A stretch of 64,000 bases of DNA from Falsiroseomonas frigidaquae (GCF_012163145.1 NZ_JAAVTX010000005.1:496001-560000); one strand, 5' to 3'; shown: positions 1-8,835, numbered from the stretch's first letter. Made by a program: numbers and translations. Notes: generated from the letters alone by a model not told the origin.

Positions 1-1170
1 AAGCATTGGTGGCAGCATGGACAACTCGACCCGGTCCCCATCATGCAGGACGGCGATGTTCCGCACCACATTCTGCAACTGGCGAACATTCCCTGGCCAG
101 GCATAGGCAGCCAGGACCTGCTCCACAGCCCGCTCGAAGCCGCGCAGACGTTTGCGCTCCTCCCTCGCGAAAGCTGCCAGAAAGTGCGCCGCAATCAGCA
201 GAACGTCCGAGCCCCGTTCACGCAGTGGCGGCATGTGCAGCGGCACGACGTATAGGCGGTAGTACAGATCCTCCCGGAACCGTCCCGCCTCGACCTCCAC
301 CCATGGATCGCGATTGGTGGCGGACACGATCCGGACATCGACTTTCTCCGGCCGCGACGCGCCAACCGGTTGAAAGGTTCCCGTCTGGACAAAGCGCAAC
401 AGCTTCACCTGCATATCGAGTGGCATTTCGCCAATCTCGTCGAGGAACAGCGTGCCACCGTCGGCCAGCTTGGCTGCGCCGGACCGATTGTCCGTGGCGC
501 CGGTGAAGGCCCCCTTCACATGGCCGAATATTTCTGATTCCAGCAGGTCACGCGGAATCGCACCGCAGTTCAGGGTGATGAAGGGGCGTCCCTTGCGAGG
601 GCTCGCATGGTGGACCGCCTCGGCCGCGAGTTCCTTGCCGGTGCCGCTTTCGCCGGTAATGAAGACGTTGGCCTTGCTGGCCGCAACGCTCTCGATCGTC
701 CGGTACACAGCCTGCATCGCAGGCGATGCGCCAATGAAACCGAAGAAGCGATCGCGGCCAAGTTGCGCCTTCACCTCGCGCAATTCGGTCACGAGCGCAC
801 GCTTCTCCAGCGCGTTCTGAAGCGTGACTGTCAGCCGCGCCTTGGCATAGGGCTTGACGATGAAGTCGACGGCGCCCTGTCGCATTGCCTCCACCGCATG
901 ATTCACACTGCCATGCGCCGTGACGACGATGATGGCCGCCTCAACGCCTTCCGCGCGTAGTCGGCGCATGGCCTCGAACCCCGAAAAATCAGGCAGGTCC
1001 AGGTCCATCAGGATGGCATCCGGCCGCCAGGCCTGCGCCTGCTCGAGCGCGGCTGCGCCCGTCTCCGCGACGCGGACTTCAAGGCCGAGCGTCCGCAGCA
1101 AGGCGCCGGCAACCTCGGCCTGCGTCGGTGTATCCTCGACGATCAGGATCCGTGAAGCTGCCGCAGCCAT
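1..1170 (-). CDS. Sigma-54-dependent NtrC-family response regulator (3' end off window)
   Basis: This gene starts at ATG 1170 and runs off the left edge, so only about 390 residues are visible. Residues 1-120 form a receiver domain with acidic residues after ILIVED, phospho-acceptor Asp56 (MDLDLP) and Lys106 (VKPY). The AAA+ domain follows, with Walker A GESGTGKE at 173-180, the sigma-54 contact motif GAFTGA at 220-225 and Walker B LFLDEIGE at 241-248. The family uses ATP to open RNA polymerase-sigma54 promoters. The C-terminal Fis-type HTH should lie outside the window. It begins 6 bp after the stop of the Hpt gene, so the two are probably cotranscribed, and the Hpt protein is a likely phosphodonor (inference). 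The arrangement resembles LuxU-LuxO. No sensor kinase is visible. Confidence 0.93.
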   Translation of the reverse strand, partial: MAAAASRILIVEDTPTQAEVAGALLRTLGLEVRVAETGAAALEQAQAWRPDAILMDLDLPDFSGFEAMRRLRAEGVEAAIIVVTAHGSVNHAVEAMRQGAVDFIVKPYAKARLTVTLQNALEKRALVTELREVKAQLGRDRFFGFIGASPAMQAVYRTIESVAASKANVFITGESGTGKELAAEAVHHASPRKGRPFITLNCGAIPRDLLESEIFGHVKGAFTGATDNRSGAAKLADGGTLFLDEIGEMPLDMQVKLLRFVQTGTFQPVGASRPEKVDVRIVSATNRDPWVEVEAGRFREDLYYRLYVVPLHMPPLRERGSDVLLIAAHFLAAFAREERKRLRGFERAVEQVLAAYAWPGNVRQLQNVVRNIAVLHDGDRVELSMLPPML

Positions 1171-1176
1171 AGAACC

Positions 1177-1524
1177 CTAGTCCGCCCCGGGCGGGTGCTC
1201 CGCCAATGCGGCGAGTTCGGCCAAGGCCTCGGATGCCTCCCGCCTCACCTGCAGTGCCAGGGCGCGCGGGTCGGCCGGATTGCGATGATCCATCGCAATT
1301 CGCGCCACCTGCTCCAGGCGCCGCGCGCCGACGGCTGCGGCCGCACCGGCCAGGCTGTGCGCCGCCCGCCGGTATCCATCCTCGTCGCCGTTGGCGACTG
1401 ATGTTTCGAGGATCCGGGCGAGCCGACCGAGATCATCCTCAAACGTCCGCACAATCCGAACGAAATCCTCGCGCGGCAGGTCCGACGCAAGCTGTCCGGC
1501 GATTTCGGGGTCTATTGCGCTCAC
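1177..1524 (-). CDS. Hpt-domain histidine phosphotransfer protein
   Basis: A 115-residue, mostly helical protein made of one Hpt domain. The phosphorylatable histidine is His56 in AHSLAGAAAAVGA. The usual Hpt box is HxxKG, so the lysine is replaced by alanine here. I prefer the GTG start at 1524 because a GAGAGG ribosome binding site ends 6 bases before it; the upstream in-frame ATG at 1551 lies before that site. The protein would relay phosphate to the receiver of the sigma-54 regulator encoded 6 bp downstream. LuxU-like proteins are the closest functional analogy, but which kinase feeds it cannot be told from the window. Confidence 0.85.
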   Translation of the reverse strand: MSAIDPEIAGQLASDLPREDFVRIVRTFEDDLGRLARILETSVANGDEDGYRRAAHSLAGAAAAVGARRLEQVARIAMDHRNPADPRALALQVRREASEALAELAALAEHPPGAD

Positions 1525-1596
1525 GATCCACCTCTCGCATTGCAAAGCCATGGGGTCAACGCATCCAGCGTCGTCAAGGTAACGAGGCAGTGCGAC

Positions 1597-2541
1597 TCAC
1601 GGAACGTGTTGGTCCAGGCGCCGGATGCCAAACAGATCCAGGGCTGCGGCGCGTGCCATCTTGCGGCTCGGCCGCTGCGCGAAGGCCGTCAGCCGGAGCA
1701 GCGCGGCCTGGACGCGCAGCCCCGCGAGCGCAGCGCCATCGGCTTCGAGCGTCAGATGACTGCTCCTGCAGTGCAACACGGCTTCCTGGTCCAGATGGCT
1801 GACTGGCAGGGCGTAGGCTTCGGCGACCCGACGCCGCGCAGTGCGCTGCGCCAGTCCCTCGCCACCCTCCGGATCCACCGCGCGCACCAGATGGTCCGCA
1901 AAGGTGCGCGGCAGGCAACCGACTGGTGCGCAAGCTGCGAGGTGGAGCCAGAGATCCCAATCCTCGGATCGCTGCAGTTGCTCATTGAAGCCGCCGACGG
2001 CACGGAGCAGCGCCGTGCTAGCCATGACGGTGGATGTCGCCACCAGTGGCTCCGCATAGATGGCTGCCTGCGCATCATGCTCCAGCACGAAACCCTCCCG
2101 CCGCATGCTATGGCGTGCGGCAAACATCCGGCAGCGGCCAAAGCCGGTCGCGAGCTCGGTGCCATCCTCGGCAAAGCGGCGGTGGTCGGTGAAGGAAAAG
2201 CCGAGGTCAGGGTGCAGGCGGTGCAGTTCCATCTGCGCCGCAATCTTGCCGCGGCGCCAGCGGTCATCCGCATCCAGAAAGGCAACCAACGGCGCCTGCG
2301 CCGCAGCAAGGCCTGCATTGCGTGCTGCAGCCGGCCCCAGCCCCGCCGTCAAGACGGGCCGCACCCGCCGGTCTGCCGCCTTGATGCCGCGGAGGTAGTC
2401 GCCCGTTCCATCCTGCGAGCCGTCATCGACGACCAGTATTTCAATCTCGGCTGAAGCGCCGAGCGAAGCAATCGCGCCCGGCAGCCAACGCAACGCGTTG
2501 CGGGCAGGGATCACGACACTGAGCTTGGGCTGGGGGTGCAC
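1597..2541 (-). CDS. Family 2 glycosyltransferase
   Basis: A 314-residue GT-A-fold glycosyltransferase. The N-terminus has the family start LSVVIPARN, the nucleotide-binding VVDDGS at about 37-42 and the metal-binding FLDADD at about 88-93. These are the expected features for transfer of a sugar from a nucleotide donor. The GTG at 2541 is preferred because GAGAGGA stands about 6 bases ahead of it; an ATG seven codons upstream (2562) is the alternative. No membrane segment is obvious, so it is probably cytoplasmic or peripheral. The acceptor is unknown. It could act on surface glycan, and hldE for LPS heptose lies 5 kb away, but no polysaccharide operon surrounds it. Confidence 0.9.
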   Translation of the reverse strand: MHPQPKLSVVIPARNALRWLPGAIASLGASAEIEILVVDDGSQDGTGDYLRGIKAADRRVRPVLTAGLGPAAARNAGLAAAQAPLVAFLDADDRWRRGKIAAQMELHRLHPDLGFSFTDHRRFAEDGTELATGFGRCRMFAARHSMRREGFVLEHDAQAAIYAEPLVATSTVMASTALLRAVGGFNEQLQRSEDWDLWLHLAACAPVGCLPRTFADHLVRAVDPEGGEGLAQRTARRRVAEAYALPVSHLDQEAVLHCRSSHLTLEADGAALAGLRVQAALLRLTAFAQRPSRKMARAAALDLFGIRRLDQHVP

Positions 2542-2675
2542 GACAATCCTCTCGATTTGCATCGCGCGATCCGGGGGATGATCGCATTGAGGTCGTCAGT
2601 GCATGCCGCGTACCAGCATTACGCGTTGCATTTTGCGAATCCGGGCGCGGCAGGCGGAGCGGCCGCGCCTTGAAG

Positions 2676-3362
2676 TCAACGCTGGCCGTAACGCAGCAGC
2701 ATGGCGCGCAGCGGATCTGAGCCGGGATTGTGGGCCTCCATGGCCACCACGATCTGCCGGGCCGAATGCTCCCTTCCGTAATAGGCGCGTGACGATTCAG
2801 GCCGGTAGGACAGCACGGACCCGGACAGCGTCACGCCCGCGAACAGCCCGCGTGCCTTGGCAATCGCCACGATGTCCGCCCCTGCGGCCGCCGTGGTACT
2901 CCCCTGGATGCCGCCGCCAATGGTTGCGAGTGCGAGCGAGGCATCCGCGCCAACCTTGAACTGACTGTCCATCACCGCCTGCAATCCGCGGTCGGTCATG
3001 ATCATCATGGCCACCATGGCATCCTGCACGCCAATCTGAAGTCCAACGCTGCCGGAACCGAGGCCGTAGAAGGCCGGAGAAGACCAGGACCCGGCCCCAT
3101 CGCGGCCAACCAGGACGCAGGATCCGCCTTCCCCGCCCAGGATGAAGCCGGCGCGGAAGACCCGCGGGCAGACCATCACCGCCCGAGCCCTCTGCAGAAA
3201 GCCGACAGCGTCCTGCGTCATGTCGCCGGTGGTCATCAATTCCTGCACCGCGAGGGTCGCACGATCGACGAGCGCCTGTTCTTCCTGCTGGGCGGCGGCC
3301 GGCAGGGAAACCACGGGCAGGGAAAACAACAGCCCGATCGCGAGCATCATCCCACGGAACAT
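2676..3362 (-). CDS. SYLF-domain (YSC84/DUF500) lipid-binding protein, exported
   Basis: A 228-residue protein with a clear Sec signal peptide (residues 1 to about 24, ending SLPAAAQ). The rest matches the SYLF/Ysc84 domain, with a VFRAGFILGG segment, the glycine-rich GLGSGSVGLQIG stretch and an alternating small-residue beta region. SYLF domains bind phosphoinositides in eukaryotes. In bacteria they are periplasmic or envelope proteins of unclear role. The ATG at 3362 has a run of G residues 6 bases upstream as ribosome binding site. It stands alone between the glycosyltransferase and a phosphatase gene. A second, more divergent SYLF protein lies at 53664. Confidence 0.9.
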   Translation of the reverse strand: MFRGMMLAIGLLFSLPVVSLPAAAQQEEQALVDRATLAVQELMTTGDMTQDAVGFLQRARAVMVCPRVFRAGFILGGEGGSCVLVGRDGAGSWSSPAFYGLGSGSVGLQIGVQDAMVAMMIMTDRGLQAVMDSQFKVGADASLALATIGGGIQGSTTAAAGADIVAIAKARGLFAGVTLSGSVLSYRPESSRAYYGREHSARQIVVAMEAHNPGSDPLRAMLLRYGQR

Positions 3363-3460
3363 GAAAAGCCCCCCGCAACCCTATGTCAGGGAACAGTCTA
3401 CATGCCAGCGACTCGGGTGTCCAAGGCGAAGCGACCGCGGTGGCGACAGGCCCCGCCGGC

Positions 3461-4096
3461 TCAGGCCTGGGCTGGAAGGGTGAAAGGCTCTTCATTCACC
3501 GCGGCGACGCGCCAATCCGCGCCGTGGCGCTCCAGACGGGTCAATGACAGGTTCTTGATCGAGAAGATCAGCGCCTGGTGCGGGGTGAGCTGCATGGCCT
3601 GCGCGATGGCGGCCCGAATCGAGCCGCCATGTGCCACAATCACGATGTCCTGCCCCGGGGTCTCCTGCACCAGGCGGTGGAGCACGGCGGAAACGCGTTC
3701 CACCACCTCGGCGAAGGATTCGCCGCCAGGCGGCTTCTCCTCCGCCCCGTGCGGCCAGAAGGGGTGCGCCGGGTGACGGATCAGCTCGGCAAAGCGCTCA
3801 TGCGACAGGCCCTGCCATTCGCCAAGATGCTGCTCCGCCAGATCCGGCTCCACTTCCAGAGATGCGGGCGCATAGCCGGCGGCGAAGATGGCGGCCGCCG
3901 TGGCGCGGGTACGGGAAAGCGGTGTCACTACCCAGCGCGCGCGCTCCGGCAGCCGCGCCGCGAGCCAGCGGTAGGATGCTGCCTCCTGCTGCAGGGCAAG
4001 CTCGCAAAGCGCGACATCCATGCTGCCATAGACGACGGCGCGGGCGGATGGCTCCACCAGCGCATGACGGACGAGGAACAACCGGGTGATCTGCAC
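3461..4096 (-). CDS. Histidine phosphatase family protein (phosphoglycerate-mutase fold)
   Basis: A 211-residue protein beginning with the phosphohistidine motif LVRHA (Arg10-His11). The second catalytic histidine is in IVAHGGS near residue 165, and an acidic residue sits in AEQHLGEW. Length and motifs fit the cobC/gpmB-like branch of the superfamily, which hydrolyses small phosphate esters. The start is GTG at 4096. The substrate is unknown. An alpha-ribazole phosphatase (CobC) role is possible because cobS/cobT lie in the same window, but they are 11 kb away and this link is weak inference. Confidence 0.88.
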   Translation of the reverse strand: MQITRLFLVRHALVEPSARAVVYGSMDVALCELALQQEAASYRWLAARLPERARWVVTPLSRTRATAAAIFAAGYAPASLEVEPDLAEQHLGEWQGLSHERFAELIRHPAHPFWPHGAEEKPPGGESFAEVVERVSAVLHRLVQETPGQDIVIVAHGGSIRAAIAQAMQLTPHQALIFSIKNLSLTRLERHGADWRVAAVNEEPFTLPAQA

Positions 4097-4168
4097 GGCC
4101 TCGATCTAGCCGGATCGCCGGCGCGCCGGAAGGGTGGCGCTTAGCGGCGCCGCCCCGGTTACCGCAGA

Positions 4169-5323
4169 TCAGCCATTTCGGCGGCGGCGCTCCACGAGGG
4201 GGCCCTGAAAGACGCGGATGCCGACTTCCCACCCCCAGGCGATGGCGGCGGGGCGATCCACGCCAACCAGCACCACCTGATCCGGCCGCAACAGCGCCCG
4301 CTCGAGGCAAGCCGGCGTCGCCACCGGCAGATCGGCGGACCAGCGCAACCGCAAGAGGTCCAGCTCCAGGCGCTCCGGCGGCAGTACCGCCAGCAATTCG
4401 GGCGGCGCGTCATCCAGCGCCGTCCGATAGCCGCGCCCCCGCGCCAGATCCCGCGCGGTAAGGAAGCCGGCCGGATCGGCCAGGATATCCGCCGGCCGGA
4501 AGGCCAGCGTGATGTCCTGCCGCCGCCCGGCCGGCAAGCCGCTGTCGAAGCGCTGGAAGGCAGGCGTCGCCAGCGTGGCCGGTACCACCGCCAGTCCGAC
4601 CCGGCGCCAAGCCAATTGAACCGCCGGCCGCCCGACCTCCGCCAGCATTCGCAGTTCCGCCAGCCGCGCCAGACGCCGCTGCAGGGCGGAGCAGCTTCCG
4701 ATATCGACGCCCGGCAATACCGCCGCCGCCAAGCTGGCCCAGGCAACGCGGCGGTCCTCCCACAACGGCTCCGCCGGCTCCCCTTCCGGGTCCAGGCGGC
4801 AGACGCCCTGAGCGGTCGTCATGGCCTCCAGATCCGCCTGCGCCAGCGATCGCTCGGCCATCGCCAAATCGAAGCTGTTGATCGGGCTAGCATCCGCGGC
4901 CGCAGGGGGGGGCTCATCCACTTGGCCCATGCCCAGGCTTTCAGCGGCGATTGCCAGCAACTGCGCGGCCCCGGCCGGCAGCCGCATCGCCTGCACCGCT
5001 TCCCCCGCCGCGGCGTCCAGCGTACGCAGCAGCGCGAGGCGGGCCGTCTCCAGAACCAGCCCGGGTGGTGCGGACACCGCCACCACATCCCCATTGGGCA
5101 GGTCGAAGACACGGGTGCGCGCCGCGGCAAGGACAGGTTCCAGCGCATCCCGCAGCAGCCGCTGGTGATGCGGCCGGCGCGCCGCGGGACCGAGGCCGGA
5201 CAGGCGCAGGTGGAGCACCTCGCGCACCGCATTGGCGGCGACGCTCTCACGCACCAGCGTTGCCAGTTCTGCGGCAGCGCGGACCCCGCCTGGGCGCCGG
5301 TCGCCGTCGATGTCATTTCTCAT
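4169..5323 (-). CDS. Degenerate EAL-like protein, paralogue B
   Basis: A 384-residue cytoplasmic protein of unknown function. The C-terminal ~150 residues resemble an EAL domain in pattern: a strand with ILADPAGF, a TALDDAPPE segment where EAL proteins have the DDFG loop, LDLLRLRWS where KxD is expected, and GVDRPAAIAWGWEVGIRVFQG where the EGxE...QG ending is expected. The catalytic EAL, Asn, Lys and Glu residues are missing, so c-di-GMP hydrolysis is not expected. ATG 5323 overlaps the stop of the neighbouring gene as ATGA. That neighbour has the same length and a parallel layout, so the pair looks like an old tandem duplication. The N-terminal half is unassigned. Confidence 0.75.
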   Translation of the reverse strand: MRNDIDGDRRPGGVRAAAELATLVRESVAANAVREVLHLRLSGLGPAARRPHHQRLLRDALEPVLAAARTRVFDLPNGDVVAVSAPPGLVLETARLALLRTLDAAAGEAVQAMRLPAGAAQLLAIAAESLGMGQVDEPPPAAADASPINSFDLAMAERSLAQADLEAMTTAQGVCRLDPEGEPAEPLWEDRRVAWASLAAAVLPGVDIGSCSALQRRLARLAELRMLAEVGRPAVQLAWRRVGLAVVPATLATPAFQRFDSGLPAGRRQDITLAFRPADILADPAGFLTARDLARGRGYRTALDDAPPELLAVLPPERLELDLLRLRWSADLPVATPACLERALLRPDQVVLVGVDRPAAIAWGWEVGIRVFQGPLVERRRRNG

Positions 5324-6474
5324 GCCGCGGGCCTGGCGGGCGCGACCGCTGCGTGGCGGCTGGCCGCACTGAACGCCGCCTTGGGCAGCGGCGCCGCCGG
5401 CAGCCCCTGCTCGGCCGCCACGGCTGGCCCTTCCAGCAGTCGCAACCCCAGCCGGTTGGCCCATTCCAGGGCCGATTGGTCGTTCACACCGGCCAGGATG
5501 ATTCGCGCGGGGTCGGCCCGGCGCAGGGCCTCCATGACCGCGGGCGCCGCTAGCGCGGGGGACCAGGCGATGCGAAGCCAATCCGCGGGCAGCGCCTCGA
5601 GCGCCAGCAGGCGGATCGAGGCAGCGCATAGGCCATCAAGCTCCACCGCCCAGCCCTGCAGGGCCAGGCTTTCCCGGCGCGCCTGCAGGGCCCCCGGGTC
5701 GGCAACCAGTTCCAGCCCCAGTGTGGCCACCAGCGCGCCGCGCCCACCTCCGCCGCCACCTTCGCCACGCCCGGTCAGCGGCCTCGGCGGTACAGGCAGG
5801 TGCAGCGGCCCCGGCAGGGATGTGCCCATCAATTCCCGTCGCTGCGCGGGGTCACCAATGGCGAGCAACAGCCTGGCGGCCAGGGCCCGCGCCGCATGGT
5901 CGAGCAGGTCTGCATCCGTTCCCAGTTCGCCGAGCAAGCCGGCAAGCGGCTGGCGTGCGATGGACAGGCGCAGGAAGGCCGGCCGCGCCGGGCCGCCCAA
6001 AGGATCGAGCCGCATTCCCGTCACCCGCCGCACCACGCGGTCCAGCGGCAGGGCCCGCAGCCATCCGTCAAGCCCCGCAAGCGCCGGCCCGATGCCGCCA
6101 GGCCCACGCGCGCCAGCCTCCGCCGCCGCGGCGTAATCCAGCAATGCCTGCACATCGCGCTCCAGCGACCACGATCCGGTGACCTGACCACCGATCAGGC
6201 GGTCGAGCAGCCCGCGCAGCCGGTCGGCCCGTCCGGCCTCGGCCCCGATCAGCAGCAACTCGTCATCGGGGCCATCCAGCACAATGCCACCGGCAGCCAG
6301 GGCGCCTTCCTGCAGCAAGGCCCGCGCGACACGACGACGATGCGGCGGCATGGCGGGAACGCGCAGCGCCACGCGCCCGACGGGGTTGCGCAAAGCCTCC
6401 CGCATCACGGCGAGCAACGGCGCCTGGAGGGCGGCGGCTCCGGCCGGGGTGGCTGGTCTTGAACCTTCGGACAT
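5320..6474 (-). CDS. Degenerate EAL-like protein, paralogue A
   Basis: A 384-residue protein, first in a two-gene translationally coupled unit. Its N-terminal half is helical with a DDELLLIGAEAG strand-turn region. A glycine-rich linker (near residue 240) leads to a C-terminal region resembling a worn EAL domain: LELVADPGALQARR, WAVELDG, ADWLRIAWS in place of the KxD strand, and ILAGVNDQSALEWANRLGLRLLEG in place of EGVET...QG. The acidic and lysine catalytic positions are lost. A plausible role is a non-catalytic c-di-GMP sensor or a protein-binding module, but that is inference. The start at 6474 lies 64 bp from the divergent phosphatase gene, so a shared divergent promoter region is likely. 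Confidence 0.75.
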   Translation of the reverse strand: MSEGSRPATPAGAAALQAPLLAVMREALRNPVGRVALRVPAMPPHRRRVARALLQEGALAAGGIVLDGPDDELLLIGAEAGRADRLRGLLDRLIGGQVTGSWSLERDVQALLDYAAAAEAGARGPGGIGPALAGLDGWLRALPLDRVVRRVTGMRLDPLGGPARPAFLRLSIARQPLAGLLGELGTDADLLDHAARALAARLLLAIGDPAQRRELMGTSLPGPLHLPVPPRPLTGRGEGGGGGGRGALVATLGLELVADPGALQARRESLALQGWAVELDGLCAASIRLLALEALPADWLRIAWSPALAAPAVMEALRRADPARIILAGVNDQSALEWANRLGLRLLEGPAVAAEQGLPAAPLPKAAFSAASRHAAVAPARPAA

Positions 6475-6538
6475 GTGCCTGGGACCGCGAGGATCGGGAT
6501 GGCGATGGCGCCCCCGACGCGGTTAGAGTCCATCGGCA

Positions 6539-7261
6539 ATGGCTTCCATACCGTTAAGCGATGACCCGTCCGCCCGGACCCGGCTGCCCGAGGGTCAACG
6601 GATCTATGCCATCGGCGATGTGCATGGCTGCGCCGCCCGCCTCGCCGCTCTGCACGTAAAGATCCTGAAGGACCTCGAGGCGCGGCCCATCGCACGTCCG
6701 CTGCTGCTTCATCTCGGGGACCTTGTCGATCGCGGCCCTGACAGCGCTGGGGTGCTGTCCCTGCTGGCGCAGCCCCTGCCCGGCCTGCCCACGGTGCAGT
6801 TGATGGGCAACCACGACCGCATGATGCTCGACGCGCTGGAGGAAGATGCCCCGGCGGAGGCGATTTCGCTCTGGCTGCTCAATGGCGGCGGCCCGACGCT
6901 TGCAAGCTACGGCGCGTCGCCCCGCGAGCGCGAAAGCTGGCTTCTGGTCCCACAGGCACATCGACGAATTCTGCGCGACAGCATCGCCAGCTTCGCCGCC
7001 GGCGGCTACCTGTTCGTCCATGCCGGCATTCGGCCGGGACGGCCGCTGGATCAGCAGGATGCCAGCGATCTGCTCTGGATCAGGGAACCCTTCCTGTCCT
7101 GGCGCGGCCAGCTGCCTGCCAGGGTGGTGCACGGCCATACCCCCTCGCCCGCCCCCGAGATAAGACCGCACCGGATCGGCCTCGACACGGGTGCGGTGTT
7201 CGGCGGGGACCTCACATGCGGCGTCTTCGAGGCGGACCACCTGGATTTCCTCCGCGCCTGA
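6539..7261 (+). CDS. PPP-family metallophosphoesterase (serine/threonine phosphatase-like)
   Basis: A 240-residue protein carrying the three metal-binding signatures of PPP phosphatases: GDVHG at 26-30, GDLVDRGP at 60-67 and GNHD at 90-93. Later histidines are in FVHAGI and VVHGHT. It should bind two metal ions and hydrolyse phosphate monoesters. Bacterial members include PrpA/PrpB and ApaH-like enzymes, and length and motifs fit the Ser/Thr-phosphatase branch better than ApaH. The gene is divergent from the EAL-like pair, and hldE starts 82 bp downstream on the same strand. Confidence 0.92.
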   Translation: MASIPLSDDPSARTRLPEGQRIYAIGDVHGCAARLAALHVKILKDLEARPIARPLLLHLGDLVDRGPDSAGVLSLLAQPLPGLPTVQLMGNHDRMMLDALEEDAPAEAISLWLLNGGGPTLASYGASPRERESWLLVPQAHRRILRDSIASFAAGGYLFVHAGIRPGRPLDQQDASDLLWIREPFLSWRGQLPARVVHGHTPSPAPEIRPHRIGLDTGAVFGGDLTCGVFEADHLDFLRA

Positions 7262-7343
7262 TTGGCGGCGCCTGCCGAGCATTTGGCGCCCCTGCTGCCG
7301 GCGTGCCTTGCACCGGATGCGTCGATTGCGCTACGCCAGCACG

Positions 7344-8834
7344 ATGCAAGGCCCCGCGCCCGCCGATCTACCCACGCCAGAAATCCCGGTCGGCGAACTG
7401 ACCGAGGCCGTGCGCATGCTCAAGCGCGCATCGGTCCTCGTCGTCGGCGACGCCATGCTCGACCGTTACGTCTATGGGCAGGTTGAGCGGGTAAGCCCTG
7501 AAGCCCCCGTTGCCGTGCTGGCGGTGGAGCGAGAAGTCGCGATGCCGGGTGGCGCGGGCAACGTGGTCCGCAACCTGACGGCGCTCGGTGCCGCGGTCGC
7601 CTTCGTCTCGGTCGTCGGCGACGATCAGGCGGGTAGCGATCTCACAGGTCTGATCGGCGGCCAGCCCAATGTGGAGCCCTGGCTTCTGGTGCAGGGCGGA
7701 CGCGCCACCACCACCAAGACGCGCTTCATTGCCGCCGGCCAGCAATTGCTGCGCGCCGACCATGAGATGCCCGGCCCGATCCACCCCCGCCTGGCGGAAC
7801 GCCTGGTGCGCATCGCCGCCGATGCGGTGGCCGCGACCACGGTGATGGTGCTGTCCGACTACAACAAGGGCGTTCTGTCCGGCGACACGGCGCAGCGCCT
7901 GATCACGGCCGCCCGCAGCGCCGGCCGGCGCGTGGTGGTGGACCCCAAGGGCATCGATTACGCGCGCTATGCCGGCGCCGACCTGATCACGCCGAACCGC
8001 GCCGAGCTGAAGCTGGCCACAGGCATGCCAGTGGACACGGAAGCCGCGCTTGTCGCCGCTGCGGAACGGCTGCGGGCGGATCACGGCTTCGGCGCCGTGC
8101 TGGTAACCCGCAGCGAGGACGGCATGACCCTGGTGGGGCCGGAGGGCGTGCGCCACTTCCCCGCCGAGGCCGCCGAGGTGCATGACGTCTCCGGCGCCGG
8201 TGATACGGTGGTGGCCGTGGTGGCCGCGGGGCTTGCCGCTGGTCTTTCCGCCCCTGTCTCGGCCAGGCTGGCGAACATCGGGGCCGGCATCGTGGTCGGC
8301 AAGGTCGGCACGGCCGTCGCACGCGAAAGCGACCTGCTGGAAGCCCTGACGCCGGAGCGCGGTGCCCTGCGGAAGGTCGTCTCCCGCGCCCAGGCGCAGG
8401 AGCAGGTGGAGCGCTGGCGCCGGCGTGGCTGGCGCATCGGCTTCACCAATGGGTGCTTCGACCTGCTGCATCCGGGCCATGTCCATCTGTTGGAACAGGC
8501 CCGGTCCTGGTGCGACCGGTTGGTGGTCGGGCTGAACGCCGATTCCAGCGTCAAGCGCCTGAAGGGCGACAGCCGCCCGATCCAGGGTGAGGCCGCCCGT
8601 GCCGCGGTACTCGCCTCATTGGCCTCGGTGGACCTCGTGACGGTGTTCGAGGAAGATACCCCCCTCGAATTGCTGCGCTTGCTGCGTCCGGAGATCCTGG
8701 TGAAGGGATCCGACTACACCGTCGACAAGGTGGTGGGCGCTGATCTGGTTACCGACTGGGGTGGGCAGGTGCGCCTTGCGGCCCTGCTGCCCGGGCAGAG
8801 CACCACGGCGACCGTAGCACGCATCCGCGGCTGA
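7344..8834 (+). CDS. hldE: Bifunctional D-beta-heptose 7-phosphate kinase / heptose 1-phosphate adenylyltransferase
   Basis: A 496-residue fusion of two domains in the usual HldE order. The N-terminal ribokinase-fold kinase (about 20-330) has GDAMLDRYVYG, GGAGNV and the catalytic DVSGAGDT loop. The C-terminal nucleotidyltransferase (about 355-496) has FTNGCFDLLHPGH with its HxGH motif. The enzyme makes ADP-D-glycero-beta-D-manno-heptose, the precursor of LPS inner-core heptose, in the cytoplasm. I chose ATG 7344 because it matches the family N-terminus; an upstream in-frame ATG at 7317 would add nine residues. No other heptose genes are in the window, so the pathway is completed elsewhere. 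Confidence 0.96.
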   Translation: MQGPAPADLPTPEIPVGELTEAVRMLKRASVLVVGDAMLDRYVYGQVERVSPEAPVAVLAVEREVAMPGGAGNVVRNLTALGAAVAFVSVVGDDQAGSDLTGLIGGQPNVEPWLLVQGGRATTTKTRFIAAGQQLLRADHEMPGPIHPRLAERLVRIAADAVAATTVMVLSDYNKGVLSGDTAQRLITAARSAGRRVVVDPKGIDYARYAGADLITPNRAELKLATGMPVDTEAALVAAAERLRADHGFGAVLVTRSEDGMTLVGPEGVRHFPAEAAEVHDVSGAGDTVVAVVAAGLAAGLSAPVSARLANIGAGIVVGKVGTAVARESDLLEALTPERGALRKVVSRAQAQEQVERWRRRGWRIGFTNGCFDLLHPGHVHLLEQARSWCDRLVVGLNADSSVKRLKGDSRPIQGEAARAAVLASLASVDLVTVFEEDTPLELLRLLRPEILVKGSDYTVDKVVGADLVTDWGGQVRLAALLPGQSTTATVARIRG

Positions 8835-8835
8835 C

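Noticed and set aside
3461-4096. CobC alpha-ribazole phosphatase for B12 synthesis
   Set aside because: Fold and motifs allow it, but the gene is 11 kb from cobS/cobT with no cob neighbours, so only the family call is made.
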